DNA of 64,000 nucleotides from JBOFEH01 sp051650265 (GCA_051650265.1 JBOFIR010000082.1:1-64000); one strand, 5' to 3'; positions 16,369-25,420 are shown, counted from the first letter of the stretch. Notes: generated from the sequence alone by a model not told the origin. Program-made: numbers and translations.

Positions 16369-17781
16369 TTAAACGGGATATGTTTTATTCACTAAATCGG
16401 TTTTGGCCGGATCGATTTTTGAAGTAACCGCTTCACGATGCTTGAAAAATTCTGTCGCAACCTGTGGGAAGAGCGCATAGGAAAGCACATCTTCATCTTG
16501 TTGTTTATAGATCGCCATTTCTTTTTCTAGTTTGTGGAGTTCTGGTTCTAACAAATCCGCTGGACGACATGTAATGCGTTTTTCATTTCCAATAATTGTT
16601 TTTGCAAACGCATCACTGATTGGAACAGGCGTCATACCATACTCCCCGCGTACAATCCCCTTTGACTCTTTTGATACCATTTTATAACGCTGACCTGCTA
16701 ATACGTTCAGCACCGCCTGCGTCCCTACAATTTGACTTGTAGGTGTTACAAGTGGCAAGTAACCAAAATCTGCACGTACTCTTGGAATCTCTTGAAGTAC
16801 TTCGTAAAATTTATCTTCTGCCTTTTGTTCCTTGAGCTGAGATACAAGATTCGAAAGCATGCCACCTGGCACTTGATAAAGCAGTGTATTAATATCTACT
16901 GCCAATACCTTTGTATTCATTAATCCTGTATCTAATGCTTTTTCACGCATCGGTCTAAAGTACTCTGCAATCTCACTGAGTAGTTTCTGATCAAACCCAG
17001 TATCATAAGGTGTGCCCCTAAACGTTTCTACAAGCACCTCTGTTGCAGGCTGTGATGTACCCATTGAAAAAGGTGACATCGCTGTATCAATAATATCACA
17101 GCCTGCTTCTACAGCCTTGAGATAGGTCATCGCTGCCACACCACTTGTATAATGTGTATGTAGCTGAATTGGCAGATTCACAGCTTTTTTGAGTGCCCCT
17201 ACAAGTCGTTCTGCTTCATAAGGTACCAAAAGGCCTGCCATATCTTTAATACAGATGGAGTTTGCACCCATCTCTTCAATTTCTTTGGCGAGTTTTACCC
17301 AGTACTCTAATGTATGGACTTCACTAAGTGTATAAGAGATGGCAACCTGTGCATGTCCACCTTCTTTATTTGTTGCCTTAACTGCAGTTTCAAGATTACG
17401 CATATCATTGAGTGCATCAAAAATACGTATAATATCAATACCATTCGCAATACTTTTTTGGACAAAATACTCCACCACATCATCTGCATAATGACGGTAC
17501 CCTAAGATATTCTGTCCTCTAAAGAGCATTTGAAGCTTAGTATTTTTAGCTTCATTTCTAATTTTACGTAAGCGTTCCCACGGATCCTCTTTTAAAAAGC
17601 GTAGACATGCATCAAATGTTGCGCCACCCCATACTTCTAATGCGTGAAAACCTACTTGATCCATTTTAGATAGAATTGGAAGCATCTCTTCTGTCGTCAT
17701 ACGTGTTGCAATCAGTGATTGATGGGAGTCACGAAGAGTTGTGTCCATAATTTTAACTGGTTTCGGTTGAATTGTTGACAT
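16369..17781 (-). CDS. oadA: Oxaloacetate decarboxylase alpha / pyruvate carboxylase B-like carboxyltransferase, no biotin domain
   Basis: 470 aa from the ATG at 17781, chosen for its AAGGAGGTTATC site; the longer ORF to 17829 would run into oadB. It is a DRE-TIM carboxyltransferase (DTTLRDSHQSLIATRM near 13-28, with a conserved CIKDMAGLL and LHTHYTSG metal-binding segment) plus a C-terminal PYC-OADA helical domain. It moves carboxyl groups between oxaloacetate/pyruvate and biotin. The C-terminal biotinyl domain of classical OadA is absent; a separate biotin protein is encoded three genes upstream at 19048-19446. Equivalent to the 5S subunit of Propionibacterium transcarboxylase. Last gene of the operon. 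Confidence 0.93.
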   Translation of the reverse strand: MSTIQPKPVKIMDTTLRDSHQSLIATRMTTEEMLPILSKMDQVGFHALEVWGGATFDACLRFLKEDPWERLRKIRNEAKNTKLQMLFRGQNILGYRHYADDVVEYFVQKSIANGIDIIRIFDALNDMRNLETAVKATNKEGGHAQVAISYTLSEVHTLEYWVKLAKEIEEMGANSICIKDMAGLLVPYEAERLVGALKKAVNLPIQLHTHYTSGVAAMTYLKAVEAGCDIIDTAMSPFSMGTSQPATEVLVETFRGTPYDTGFDQKLLSEIAEYFRPMREKALDTGLMNTKVLAVDINTLLYQVPGGMLSNLVSQLKEQKAEDKFYEVLQEIPRVRADFGYLPLVTPTSQIVGTQAVLNVLAGQRYKMVSKESKGIVRGEYGMTPVPISDAFAKTIIGNEKRITCRPADLLEPELHKLEKEMAIYKQQDEDVLSYALFPQVATEFFKHREAVTSKIDPAKTDLVNKTYPV

Positions 17782-17794
17782 GATAACCTCCTTA

Positions 17795-18961
17795 TTAGCC
17801 ATAAATTGATAATAATACACCTGCTGCAATTGCTGAGCCGATTACGCCTGCTACGTTTGGTCCCATCGCATGCATGAGCAGGAAGTTCGTAGGATTCTCT
17901 GACTGTCCTACTTTTTGAACCACACGTGCTGCCATTGGTACGGCGGATACACCTGCTGCACCAATAAGTGGATTGACTTTTTTACCACTGACGTAATACA
18001 TAATCTTTCCAAACAATACACCACCAGTCGTACCCACTATAAACGCAAATAATCCTAAGAATAAAATGCCTAATGTTTGCATATTCAGGAACTTGTCAGC
18101 ACTTGTAGATGCCCCCACACAAAGCCCTAAAAGAATTGTAATAATTGACATCATCGCATTACTTGCTACCTCCGCAAGTCTCATTGTAGACCCTGCTTCT
18201 TTGAGAAGGTTACCAAACATCAGCATACCGATTAATGTACCTGCTGAAGGCAAGAGTAATGAAACAGCTACTGTTACAATAATTGGGAAAAGAATTTTTT
18301 CTGTACGAGAGACTGGACGTAACTGTTCCATCTTAATCATACGCTGTTCTTTTGTTGTAAAAAGTTTCATTATTGGTGGTTGAATAACAGGCACGAGTGC
18401 CATGTAAGAGTAGGCTGAAACGGCAATTGCACCTAATAAATGAGGTGCTAACTTTGTTGCAACGAAAATTGAAGTTGGGCCATCTGCCCCCCCAATAATC
18501 CCTATGGATGCTGCTTCAGATGGTGTAAACCCTAGGAGCAGTGCGCCTAGGAAAGCTACAAAAATACCCAGCTGTGCTGCTGCACCTAATAGTAAGCTTT
18601 TGGGATTGGCAATAAGTGGACCAAAGTCCGTCATTGCACCTACTCCAATAAAAATAAGTGGTGGGAAAATCCCTAAATCTTTTCCCATTCCTATGTAATA
18701 AAGCAATCCTCCAGGAATATCTTTACCTGCAGCTGCATCCGCAATTGGTTTGGCCGTAATACCTACCTCTGGTAAGTTAACCATTAACATTCCAAACGCA
18801 ATAGGTACAAGCAAGAGTGGTTCAAACCCTTTTGCAATGGCTAAATAAAGCAATACAAATGCAATCAAAATCATAGCCACATATTTCCAATCTAAATGAG
18901 CAAATCCTGAACTGAGAAGGAAGTTCTGAATTGACTCCATAAAAACACTGCCTATATTCAT
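17795..18961 (-). CDS. oadB: Na+-pumping decarboxylase beta subunit
   Basis: 388 aa from the ATG at 18961, which follows AAAGGGGGAAATAAAGATC; the ORF extends to 19000 without a site. About ten transmembrane helices. The family core GIIGGADGPTSIFVATKLAP (with the Asp that binds Na+) and the C-terminal GAAGVSAVPMAARVVQKVGQ stretch are clear. It decarboxylates carboxybiotin and exports Na+, using energy of decarboxylation. It lies between the biotin carrier and the oadA-type carboxyltransferase, and is expected to serve both carboxyltransferases of the operon. Confidence 0.95.
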   Translation of the reverse strand: MNIGSVFMESIQNFLLSSGFAHLDWKYVAMILIAFVLLYLAIAKGFEPLLLVPIAFGMLMVNLPEVGITAKPIADAAAGKDIPGGLLYYIGMGKDLGIFPPLIFIGVGAMTDFGPLIANPKSLLLGAAAQLGIFVAFLGALLLGFTPSEAASIGIIGGADGPTSIFVATKLAPHLLGAIAVSAYSYMALVPVIQPPIMKLFTTKEQRMIKMEQLRPVSRTEKILFPIIVTVAVSLLLPSAGTLIGMLMFGNLLKEAGSTMRLAEVASNAMMSIITILLGLCVGASTSADKFLNMQTLGILFLGLFAFIVGTTGGVLFGKIMYYVSGKKVNPLIGAAGVSAVPMAARVVQKVGQSENPTNFLLMHAMGPNVAGVIGSAIAAGVLLSIYG

Positions 18962-19047
18962 GATCTTTATTTCCCCCTTTGTAAATGCGATTGCATCCAA
19001 TAGTACACGCGCACCTTATTGGGTCTTTTGCAATGCATCATCTCCTA

Positions 19048-19446
19048 CTAGTTGATTGATACAATCACGTCGTTTGCTTCAACCATGTTACCTGCACTCA
19101 CATTAACAGATGCTACTGTCCCGCCTGCTGTAGCAAAAATTTCATTCTCCATTTTCATGGCTTCTAAAATGGCAACAAGATCTCCCTCATTAATTTGTTG
19201 CCCTACTTTGACTTTCAGATCTACAATCTTACCTGGCATTGGTGCAACTACCTTGTTTGCCCCTTGTACACCTTGGCCTACAGCCTTTGGTTGTGCCACT
19301 GGTACTGGTGCTACAACTTTTTGTGGTGCTGCAACAACCGGTGTTGTCACTACTGGTGCACTCACCATACTTGGCGCACCTGCTCCTAGCTCTTCTACCT
19401 CTACCTCATATGTATTACCATTGACTGTTACTTGAAATTTTCTCAT
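19048..19446 (-). CDS. Biotin carboxyl carrier subunit
   Basis: 132 aa. A short N-terminal beta region (FQVTVNGNTYEVEVEEL), an Ala/Pro/Val-rich flexible linker (about 24-60) and a C-terminal biotinyl domain with EAMKMENEI, biotin on K98. The separate carrier shuttles the carboxyl group between the carboxyltransferases and OadB. It corresponds to the gamma/1.3S subunits of glutaconyl-CoA decarboxylase, methylmalonyl-CoA decarboxylase and transcarboxylase. The start has AAGGGGGATAATC. It is 21 bp after the oadG-like gene. Confidence 0.95.
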   Translation of the reverse strand: MRKFQVTVNGNTYEVEVEELGAGAPSMVSAPVVTTPVVAAPQKVVAPVPVAQPKAVGQGVQGANKVVAPMPGKIVDLKVKVGQQINEGDLVAILEAMKMENEIFATAGGTVASVNVSAGNMVEANDVIVSIN

Positions 19447-19467
19447 GATTATCCCCCTTAACTTTTC

Positions 19468-19815
19468 CTAAAATGTTCTAGGTCGTCTTTCAACCTTTCT
19501 TAATGAACGTACTTGTAATTTGTCCGATGTTGTCCCTAAGCTTGCCGCGATTGTTGCGGTGATGACTGCAATTAGTTCTAATTCATCTACGCATTCTGAC
19601 GCACTGACCACTGGTTCTGACAGCTCACTGACCACCTGTGGTGTTGCATCTGGTTTACTCAGTGTTTGTGCGGCCTTTCTGTTTTCCAAGTTCGCAACAA
19701 GTTTCCCTACGATATTGATAAGGAGAATGAGTAATACCAACGCCACAAACACCATTGACACACCGATCAAGAAAGTACTGAGTCCATCAACGAATGCTGC
19801 TATTCTTTCACTCAT
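19468..19815 (-). CDS. oadG: Decarboxylase small membrane subunit (OadG-type)
   Basis: 115 aa from the ATG at 19815 (GGTGAACATT upstream; the GTG at 19824 lies on the site). One N-terminal transmembrane helix (about 12-35, LSTFLIGVSMVFVALVLLIL) then a charged cytosolic tail with Ala/Glu/Val-rich sequence and an end of LRKVERRPR. This matches the OadG/MmdD delta-type subunit, which assembles the Na+ pump and bridges carboxyltransferase and OadB. The sequence itself is weakly conserved, so the call rests on topology and operon position between mmdA and the carrier. Confidence 0.85.
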   Translation of the reverse strand: MSERIAAFVDGLSTFLIGVSMVFVALVLLILLINIVGKLVANLENRKAAQTLSKPDATPQVVSELSEPVVSASECVDELELIAVITATIAASLGTTSDKLQVRSLRKVERRPRTF

Positions 19816-19848
19816 AATGTTCACCTACCCTATACTCAGTTACTTTTA

Positions 19849-21291
19849 TCATCTTTGCTTCGTAAATAGCACTTCAAGCGCTGCAATCAAATGTTTGCGT
19901 GTAGCTGCTGGTTCAATGATATCATCAATATAGCCTCTTGCTGCCACCGCGTAAGCACTACTCACCTCTTCTTCAAATACTGCAACTTGTTCTGCAATGA
20001 AATCTGCTGCCACATCTACACGCGCAATTTCATCACGATACATGATCCGCACAGCACTCTCGCTATTCATCGTTGCGATTTGCGCTGTAGGCCATGCATA
20101 GACATAATCAGCGCCTAATGCACTACTATTCATCATCACATAGGCACTTCCATAAGCATATTTCAAAATTACATTAATTTTAGGTACATTTGCATTTGCA
20201 AATGCTTTTGTAAGGGCAGATGCCTCTTTGATAATCCCTAGTCTTTCAGATTCTACTGTTGATTCAAACCTTTCAACATTTGTAAAAGTCACAATCGGGA
20301 TGTTAAATCTTTCACATTTCTGAACAAAATCTGTTACTTTCTTCAAATCCGCATAGCCCATCATAGGATTCTTATAGGCAATAAAACCTACTGTACTCCC
20401 GTTAAGTCTTCCAAATCCTACAAAGGTATTTTCTCCATATCCTTGTGAAAGTTCCAGCACACGCCCTTCATCCACTACGGTAGCAAGAAGCTCATAAACA
20501 GATTGTGTATCGAAATCATATGTATTAAGACCCATTTCCACACGATTCAGATCATCTGTGCATTCATAGCATGGCACCTGCTCATCGCAGTTATTTGGCA
20601 AATAGCTAAGAAGCTGTTTGATCTGCATCACTAATTCTTCTTCTGTATCCGCACCAAATGTTGCAATACCACTTTGTTCAAGATGTACTGCTGCTTTGGC
20701 TACTGTATCAAATGATGCTTTTTTATCTTCAAATGTATTTGGACTATTAAGGAATAACTGTCCATTCTTTTGAGATATTAATACAAAATCTGACATACCT
20801 GCAACAAAAGATGCACCTCCACCACAGTCACCACATACAGCTGTGATTTGAGGAATCATACCATTAGCACCCGCAACTGCGCTAAAGATTTGACCAAATC
20901 CCTCAAGTGCATCTACTTGTTCTTGTAATCGGATCCCTGCTGTATCTAAAAATCCTACAATAGGCGCTCCTACTTTTACTGCTTCATAATACGTCTTAAC
21001 AATTTTTTTTGCATGCATCTCACCGATTGCACCACCCATTACTGAGCTGTCTTGGCTATAGACATATACAAGTTGTCCCCCTACTGTCCCATAACCGCAA
21101 ATGACCCCATCTGCCGGTGTATTTTGACCTTTCATGTTAAAGGCTGTACTTCTGTTTGAAACAAATGCCCCCATCTCAACGAAACTATTCGCGTCAAGAA
21201 GCTGTGTAATCCGTTTTCTAGCAGCTGTTTGTCCTGTTTCGATTGCTAGCCTTCGAGCTTCTAATTCTGATAGTTTTTCTAAAGTGCTCAT
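19849..21291 (-). CDS. mmdA: Acyl-CoA carboxyltransferase (methylmalonyl-CoA decarboxylase alpha-like)
   Basis: 480 aa from the ATG at 21291 with GGAGGGTATGAA upstream (ORF to 21312 rejected). Crotonase-fold carboxyltransferase with two repeats: GGAIGEMHAKKIVK and DTAGIRLQEQVDALEGF plus CGDCGGGASFVAGMSDF in the first half; FVGFGRLNGSTVGFIA, YGSAYVMMNSSALGADYVYA and YIDDIIEPAATRKHL in the second. It transfers carboxyl from malonyl-, methylmalonyl- or glutaconyl-CoA type substrates to biotin. First gene of the operon. It ends with a short gap (33 bp) before oadG. The exact CoA substrate is not decided by sequence alone. Confidence 0.92.
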   Translation of the reverse strand: MSTLEKLSELEARRLAIETGQTAARKRITQLLDANSFVEMGAFVSNRSTAFNMKGQNTPADGVICGYGTVGGQLVYVYSQDSSVMGGAIGEMHAKKIVKTYYEAVKVGAPIVGFLDTAGIRLQEQVDALEGFGQIFSAVAGANGMIPQITAVCGDCGGGASFVAGMSDFVLISQKNGQLFLNSPNTFEDKKASFDTVAKAAVHLEQSGIATFGADTEEELVMQIKQLLSYLPNNCDEQVPCYECTDDLNRVEMGLNTYDFDTQSVYELLATVVDEGRVLELSQGYGENTFVGFGRLNGSTVGFIAYKNPMMGYADLKKVTDFVQKCERFNIPIVTFTNVERFESTVESERLGIIKEASALTKAFANANVPKINVILKYAYGSAYVMMNSSALGADYVYAWPTAQIATMNSESAVRIMYRDEIARVDVAADFIAEQVAVFEEEVSSAYAVAARGYIDDIIEPAATRKHLIAALEVLFTKQR

Positions 21292-21344
21292 TTCATACCC
21301 TCCATTTAACAAATTTTAAAGCAAAGTGGAAAATAGCTGTCTTA

Positions 21345-21373
21345 ATTGTATCAAAGTATCAGAAAATAAACAA
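21345..21373 (-). promoter_or_regulatory. Candidate promoter of the decarboxylase operon
   Basis: Minus strand TTGTTT (21368-21373), 17-nt spacer, TACAAT (21345-21350), about 55 bp before the mmdA ATG. The -35 is only half matching. Confidence 0.45.
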
Positions 21374-21419
21374 GCTTTTTAACTAGTCGGAATATAATTT
21401 ATAATTTATTTTTTATTCA

Positions 21420-21980
21420 TTAACCTAAAATTATAAATACCTCAGGACATGGTTTTTTGACATTTTGTTTTGAAATATTGAATATTTCAAATCTCTTCTC
21501 TTTAACTTCTTTCATGAACTGTCGAATCACGCAATGTTCAGTCATCCCCTCCTCATGCCCCGGATAGGTCAATACCGTCATAATCCCCCCAGGAGCAAGC
21601 TGATTCATAACCTTTTGAATGGCAATCAAACTTGTTTCACTCTGCGTTACAATTGTTTTATCACCTGTTGGCAAGTAGCCCAAATTGAACATTGCAATAT
21701 CTATCGGACTTGTAATGTATGTATCTAATAGGTGATGCGAATCGTGTACAAAATGCACTTCTTTCTTGCTCTGTCCGACCTGTGCCTTACTCATTTTAAT
21801 GGCATCTTCTTGAATGTCAAATCCCCATACTTGTTCCACCTGTTCAAGACCACATAAAAAGGCCATGTCAGCCCCTTTTCCAAGGGTACCGTCCATAGCC
21901 ACTAAATGTGATCGTGAATGACACGCTAGATGCTCTTTGATGAGCCACTGCGCATTAAAAGTCATTTCACGTCTAAGCAT
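21420..21980 (-). CDS. mnmM: tRNA U34 methyltransferase MnmM-like (YtqB family)
   Basis: 186 aa SAM-dependent methyltransferase of the rRNA_methylase/YtqB group. Motif I AMDGTLGKGADMAFL (28-42) has the DGT.G.G form typical of the family, then VWGFDIQ (acidic loop) and FNLGYLPTGDK (about 98-108), the family hallmark. B. subtilis YtqB (MnmM) methylates the nm5 group of U34 in tRNA. The ATG overlaps the end of rluB by 8 bp and has AGGTGAAGTAA upstream, so the two are coupled. Last gene of the scpA-to-mnmM block; no clear terminator follows. Confidence 0.87.
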   Translation of the reverse strand: MLRREMTFNAQWLIKEHLACHSRSHLVAMDGTLGKGADMAFLCGLEQVEQVWGFDIQEDAIKMSKAQVGQSKKEVHFVHDSHHLLDTYITSPIDIAMFNLGYLPTGDKTIVTQSETSLIAIQKVMNQLAPGGIMTVLTYPGHEEGMTEHCVIRQFMKEVKEKRFEIFNISKQNVKKPCPEVFIILG

Positions 21981-22695
21981 TTACTTCACCTAACCTTTTT
22001 AAATAATGAATTTCATCTTTTGTCAGTGCACGATACTCACCCACTTGAAGTTCTCCAAGGCGGAGTCTACCAATAGCTGTTCGCTTTAGGTTTATCACAT
22101 CATGCCCTACAGCCATACACATCTTTCTTACTTGCCTATTACGTCCCTCATGGATCGTGATACTCAAAGTCGTGTTAGTTGCACCTTCTTTGATTATTGT
22201 AACAAGTGCTGGTGCTGTCATACGTCCATCAATCACCACCCCATCACAGAGCTTTTTGATAGATTGCTCTGAGACATGTCCTCGTACTTTTGCGGTATAA
22301 GTCTTATTTACAATATGCTTAGGATGAGTCAAACTATAAGTAAGCGCCCCATCATTTGTCATAATCAATAAGCCTGATGTGTTGTAATCAAGTCGCCCTA
22401 CTGGGAAGATTCTTTCTTTCACATCCCTAAGCAGTTCAACAACAGTTGCTCTGTTGTTCTCATCCTGCACAGATGTAATATACCCTATTGGCTTATTGAG
22501 GAGATAATAAACAAGTTCTTCTTCCACCGCTACACGTCTGTTTTCAAACCAAACTTCATCTCCTGGCATCACTACTGTACCTAATGTACGGATGACCTCT
22601 CCATTAACTTTTACTTTACCTTCTAATATATATTCCTCACATTTACGTCGTGAAGCAATCCCTGCATGTGCTAAAAATTTCTGTAATCGCAACAA
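21973..22695 (-). CDS. rluB: 23S rRNA pseudouridine synthase, RluB/RsuA family
   Basis: 240 aa. N-terminal S4 RNA-binding domain (about 1-60, MLRLQKFLAHAGIASRR) and a RsuA-type pseudouridine synthase domain with FPVGRLDYNTSGLLIMTNDG (catalytic Asp in GRLDYNTSGL) and EGRNRQVRKM. It isomerises a uridine in rRNA, probably 23S U2605-type. It follows dacB by 20 bp and overlaps mnmM. In Bacilli the same gene follows scpB-dacB-spmA-spmB; here spmAB are missing from the row. Confidence 0.94.
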   Translation of the reverse strand: MLRLQKFLAHAGIASRRKCEEYILEGKVKVNGEVIRTLGTVVMPGDEVWFENRRVAVEEELVYYLLNKPIGYITSVQDENNRATVVELLRDVKERIFPVGRLDYNTSGLLIMTNDGALTYSLTHPKHIVNKTYTAKVRGHVSEQSIKKLCDGVVIDGRMTAPALVTIIKEGATNTTLSITIHEGRNRQVRKMCMAVGHDVINLKRTAIGRLRLGELQVGEYRALTKDEIHYLKRLGEVNA

Positions 22696-22715
22696 TCCCG
22701 TCCTCCTTGGTATCT

Positions 22716-23864
22716 TTAGTTAAATTTTTCTTTAATAAATTGCTTGAGTTGATCAAGTAGTGTCGCCTTAGCGACATCTTCACCTGCATAAAGTGCAACC
22801 GTATTAAGAATCTTTCCGTCTGACACTAAATGTGCATTACCTAACCAGGTGCCTTTTTGAATAGGTGCCTTAATAGATTCCGGCAGCACAAGTTGCCAAG
22901 TTACATTTTTTTCTTCCTCATCAGTAAGTGGTAGCTTCACCTGTTCGTCACTATACACTGATAAACACTTGGTTTTTCCTTTAACAACTTCTATTTCTCG
23001 GCGTACGTTAGGATCTAAACTAATTTGACACATATCATACTTGTCATATCCATATTTCATCATCTTAACAACATCAGTATATTTACGTGTCTTCCCGTCT
23101 TTATTCCACCCAGCCCCAAGAGAAACTGCTATCAAATCCATATTTTCTTGCCGTACTGCACCCACAAAGCAGTGCCCTGCTTTTGAAGTATATCCAGTTT
23201 TCACCCCTTTTGCACCATTATACATAGTTAAAAAACGATTTTTATTTTGTAGGCTATGTGCTTTACTTCCTTTAAGTTCTGAAGTTGGTAAACTTAAATT
23301 TGGCGTATTAATAATTTCTACAAACTTAGGATTATCTAGTGCATAGGAAGTAATCAGTGCCAAATCATAAGGGGATGTATAATGATTCTGTGAGTCTAAT
23401 CCATTTGGTGTCTCAAAACACGTATGCTCTGCACCAAGTTCCTTAGCCTTATCTGTCATCATCTGACAAAAATTCTCCACAGATCCACCTATATGCTCTG
23501 CAATAGCTACCGCAGAATCATTGTGTGATTCAAGCATTAATGAATATAATAAATCACCCAGCCTCTGTTTTTCGCCCACCTCAAGTCCAAGCTTTACTTT
23601 AGGCGCTCGTGCAGCTCTAGAAGAAACTGTCACAACATCTTCTAGGTTTCCTTTCTCAATAGCTAATATACATGTCATAATTTTAGTTGTACTTGCCATT
23701 GGTAGCGGCTTATAAGCCTCGTATCCATATAAAACACGTTTACTTTCCTTTTCCATTAAAACAGTGCCCTTACCATAGATTTTGCTTTCTGGCTGGGCAC
23801 CATAGAGGGTTGTCACTAAGCTCAGGCTTGCTAATAAAATAGGTGAGATTCTTCTTAAGACCAT
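22716..23864 (-). CDS. dacB: D-alanyl-D-alanine carboxypeptidase (DacB-type PBP)
   Basis: 382 aa. Trims the terminal D-Ala of peptidoglycan stem peptides outside the membrane. A signal peptide spans about 1-23. Active site: SxxK = STTK (58-61), the second motif SHNDS (serine-His-Asn form of SxN) and KTG in GVKTGYTSKAGHC. The C-terminal beta domain (about 280-382) ends with an amphipathic helix, the usual membrane tether of class C PBPs. CAAGGAGATGACAGC is the ribosome site. Between scpB and rluB it corresponds to the sporulation DacB of Bacilli by position. Confidence 0.93.
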   Translation of the reverse strand: MVLRRISPILLASLSLVTTLYGAQPESKIYGKGTVLMEKESKRVLYGYEAYKPLPMASTTKIMTCILAIEKGNLEDVVTVSSRAARAPKVKLGLEVGEKQRLGDLLYSLMLESHNDSAVAIAEHIGGSVENFCQMMTDKAKELGAEHTCFETPNGLDSQNHYTSPYDLALITSYALDNPKFVEIINTPNLSLPTSELKGSKAHSLQNKNRFLTMYNGAKGVKTGYTSKAGHCFVGAVRQENMDLIAVSLGAGWNKDGKTRKYTDVVKMMKYGYDKYDMCQISLDPNVRREIEVVKGKTKCLSVYSDEQVKLPLTDEEEKNVTWQLVLPESIKAPIQKGTWLGNAHLVSDGKILNTVALYAGEDVAKATLLDQLKQFIKEKFN

Positions 23865-23925
23865 GCTGTCATCTCCTTGTTCGTCTCATTTCTCTATTTT
23901 TCAGCATCCCTCACAACACCGCATT

Positions 23926-24540
23926 TTATACATCTTCTGACCATTCATCTTCCTTTGCCTCTGAGATTTCAATTTGATCTTCATCAATATAATTCATCTC
24001 TTCTTCGATTTCTTTTTTAAAACGCTCTACAAGTTCTTCCTTTACTTTAGGGAGTTCTTCAATTGTTTTAAAGCCAAAATGCCTTAAAAACTCATTGGTT
24101 GTACCAAATAAGATCGGCCTGCCTATTACATTCAAGCGACCAACTTCTTCAATCAGTTGATACTCGAGAAGCTTGCTCATAGCATGCTCTGTTCTTACAC
24201 CTCGTATATCCTCAATCTGTGTCTTCGTAATTGGCTGCGAATACGCCACAATCGCTAATGTCTCAAGCAATGCTTGTGTCAATAGTTTTCTAAGTGGCTT
24301 TTGCTTATAACGCTGAATATATTCAATATTTTTGGGTGCCGTACACATTTGGTAACCATTGCCTACTTCAATAATTTCAAACCCACTATTGGTTTTTAGG
24401 TAGATTTCGTTGAGCCGATAGACCGCCATGTGAATTGTAATTTCTTCTGCATTACAGATATCACACAAACGATTACTTGGAATACTTTCACCTGCAAAGA
24501 AAAGTAAGGATTCAATAATACTCTCAAGTTCTGTCTTCAT
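23926..24540 (-). CDS. scpB: Segregation and condensation protein B
   Basis: 204 aa. Winged-helix kleisin partner of the SMC-ScpA-ScpB condensin. Two winged-helix domains: ESIIESLLFFAGESIPSNRL at the start and LLTQALLETLAIVAYSQPIT (about 85-104) then IRGVRTEHAMSKLLE, the family signature. The acidic C-terminal tail (about 175-204) is usual. The start overlaps the end of scpA by 17 bp, a tight coupling seen across Firmicutes. Confidence 0.96.
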   Translation of the reverse strand: MKTELESIIESLLFFAGESIPSNRLCDICNAEEITIHMAVYRLNEIYLKTNSGFEIIEVGNGYQMCTAPKNIEYIQRYKQKPLRKLLTQALLETLAIVAYSQPITKTQIEDIRGVRTEHAMSKLLEYQLIEEVGRLNVIGRPILFGTTNEFLRHFGFKTIEELPKVKEELVERFKKEIEEEMNYIDEDQIEISEAKEDEWSEDV

Positions 24541-25291
24541 CGTCTAAAGTCCCCCTTGTCATTTTAATATCTGCTAGTGGTGCTTCTTGATAAATGTGAA
24601 TCTGCTTCTTATGTACCAACTCTAATATTGCCATAAAGGTTACTATGAGTTCCACTTTTGGCATGGAAGCACGACAGATCTCAAAGAAGGATACTGACCC
24701 ATGTAGTTCAACCAAATTGAGGATATAGATACTTTTCTGTTCAATTGTATAGGTATCCTTTCTTAAAATCTGTGAATCAATTTTCTTTTCTTTTTCATTC
24801 AGACCAATTTGTTGTTGCTTAAGAAGTCCTTGAAAGAGCTCATAAAGTTGCTCCAATGTCACATCTGTTAAAACATCTTCAATTGTCGGCATTGGACACT
24901 CAATATCGTTTACCATTTCTTGATTTCTAAATGCATATTCTTTTGATAAGTTTTGTCGTTCACTTAATTCCTCTGAAACATACTTAATTTTTTTATATTC
25001 TAGTAATTTACGTATGAGCTCTTCTCTCGGATCTTCCTCGGTCAATTCTTCTTGTTTAGCAGGCTTTGGTAAGAGCATCTTCGATTTGATATAAAGCAAA
25101 GTAGCTGCCATCACGATAAATTCACTCATCTGTTCCATCGGCACATTTTGGGCGGCATCAATGTAGACCATATATTGATCCGTAATGGATGAAATCTCGA
25201 TATCGTAAATGCTCATTTTGTTCTTATCCAATAGATACAGTAGCAAATCTAATGGTCCTTCGAAATCTTCTAACTTAAATGTAACATTCAT
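24524..25291 (-). CDS. scpA: Segregation and condensation protein A (kleisin)
   Basis: 255 aa. Kleisin subunit of the SMC complex that condenses and segregates the chromosome. The N-terminal helical domain is diagnostic (FKLEDFEGPLDLLLYLLDKN, about 5-24) and the C-terminal winged helix begins near 205 (ELHGSVSFFEICRASMPKVE). The middle part is charged and variable (about 85-130, with EELTEEDPREELIRKLLEY). AAGGAGAAA precedes the ATG. First gene of the scpA-scpB-dacB-rluB-mnmM row. Confidence 0.96.
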   Translation of the reverse strand: MNVTFKLEDFEGPLDLLLYLLDKNKMSIYDIEISSITDQYMVYIDAAQNVPMEQMSEFIVMAATLLYIKSKMLLPKPAKQEELTEEDPREELIRKLLEYKKIKYVSEELSERQNLSKEYAFRNQEMVNDIECPMPTIEDVLTDVTLEQLYELFQGLLKQQQIGLNEKEKKIDSQILRKDTYTIEQKSIYILNLVELHGSVSFFEICRASMPKVELIVTFMAILELVHKKQIHIYQEAPLADIKMTRGTLDDEDRT

Positions 25292-25322
25292 TCATTTTCT
25301 CCTTCAAATTCCTACTCCTAAT

Positions 25323-25351
25323 AGTTTATAAGTTATTGCTTGATATTGCAA
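25323..25351 (-). promoter_or_regulatory. Candidate scpA promoter
   Basis: Minus strand TTGCAA (25346-25351), 17-nt spacer, TAAACT (25323-25328), 32 bp before scpA. Both hexamers match 4 of 6. Confidence 0.4.
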
Positions 25352-25384
25352 TAGGTGACTGGCCCCAGTACGACTAGAAACTAC

Positions 25385-25412
25385 AAAAAGCAGATAAAAA
25401 TTATCTGCTTTT
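25385..25412 (-). terminator. Terminator of dacF
   Basis: 12-bp stem AAAAGCAGATAA / TTATCTGCTTTT with loop AAA, ending in a T-run on the minus strand 9 bp after the dacF stop. Confidence 0.9.
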
Positions 25413-25420
25413 GCAAAATT

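Noticed and set aside
19052..19435. 127-aa open frame antisense to the biotin carrier
   Set aside because: Shadow of the Ala/Pro-rich linker on the other strand; no ribosome site and the minus-strand gene is certain.
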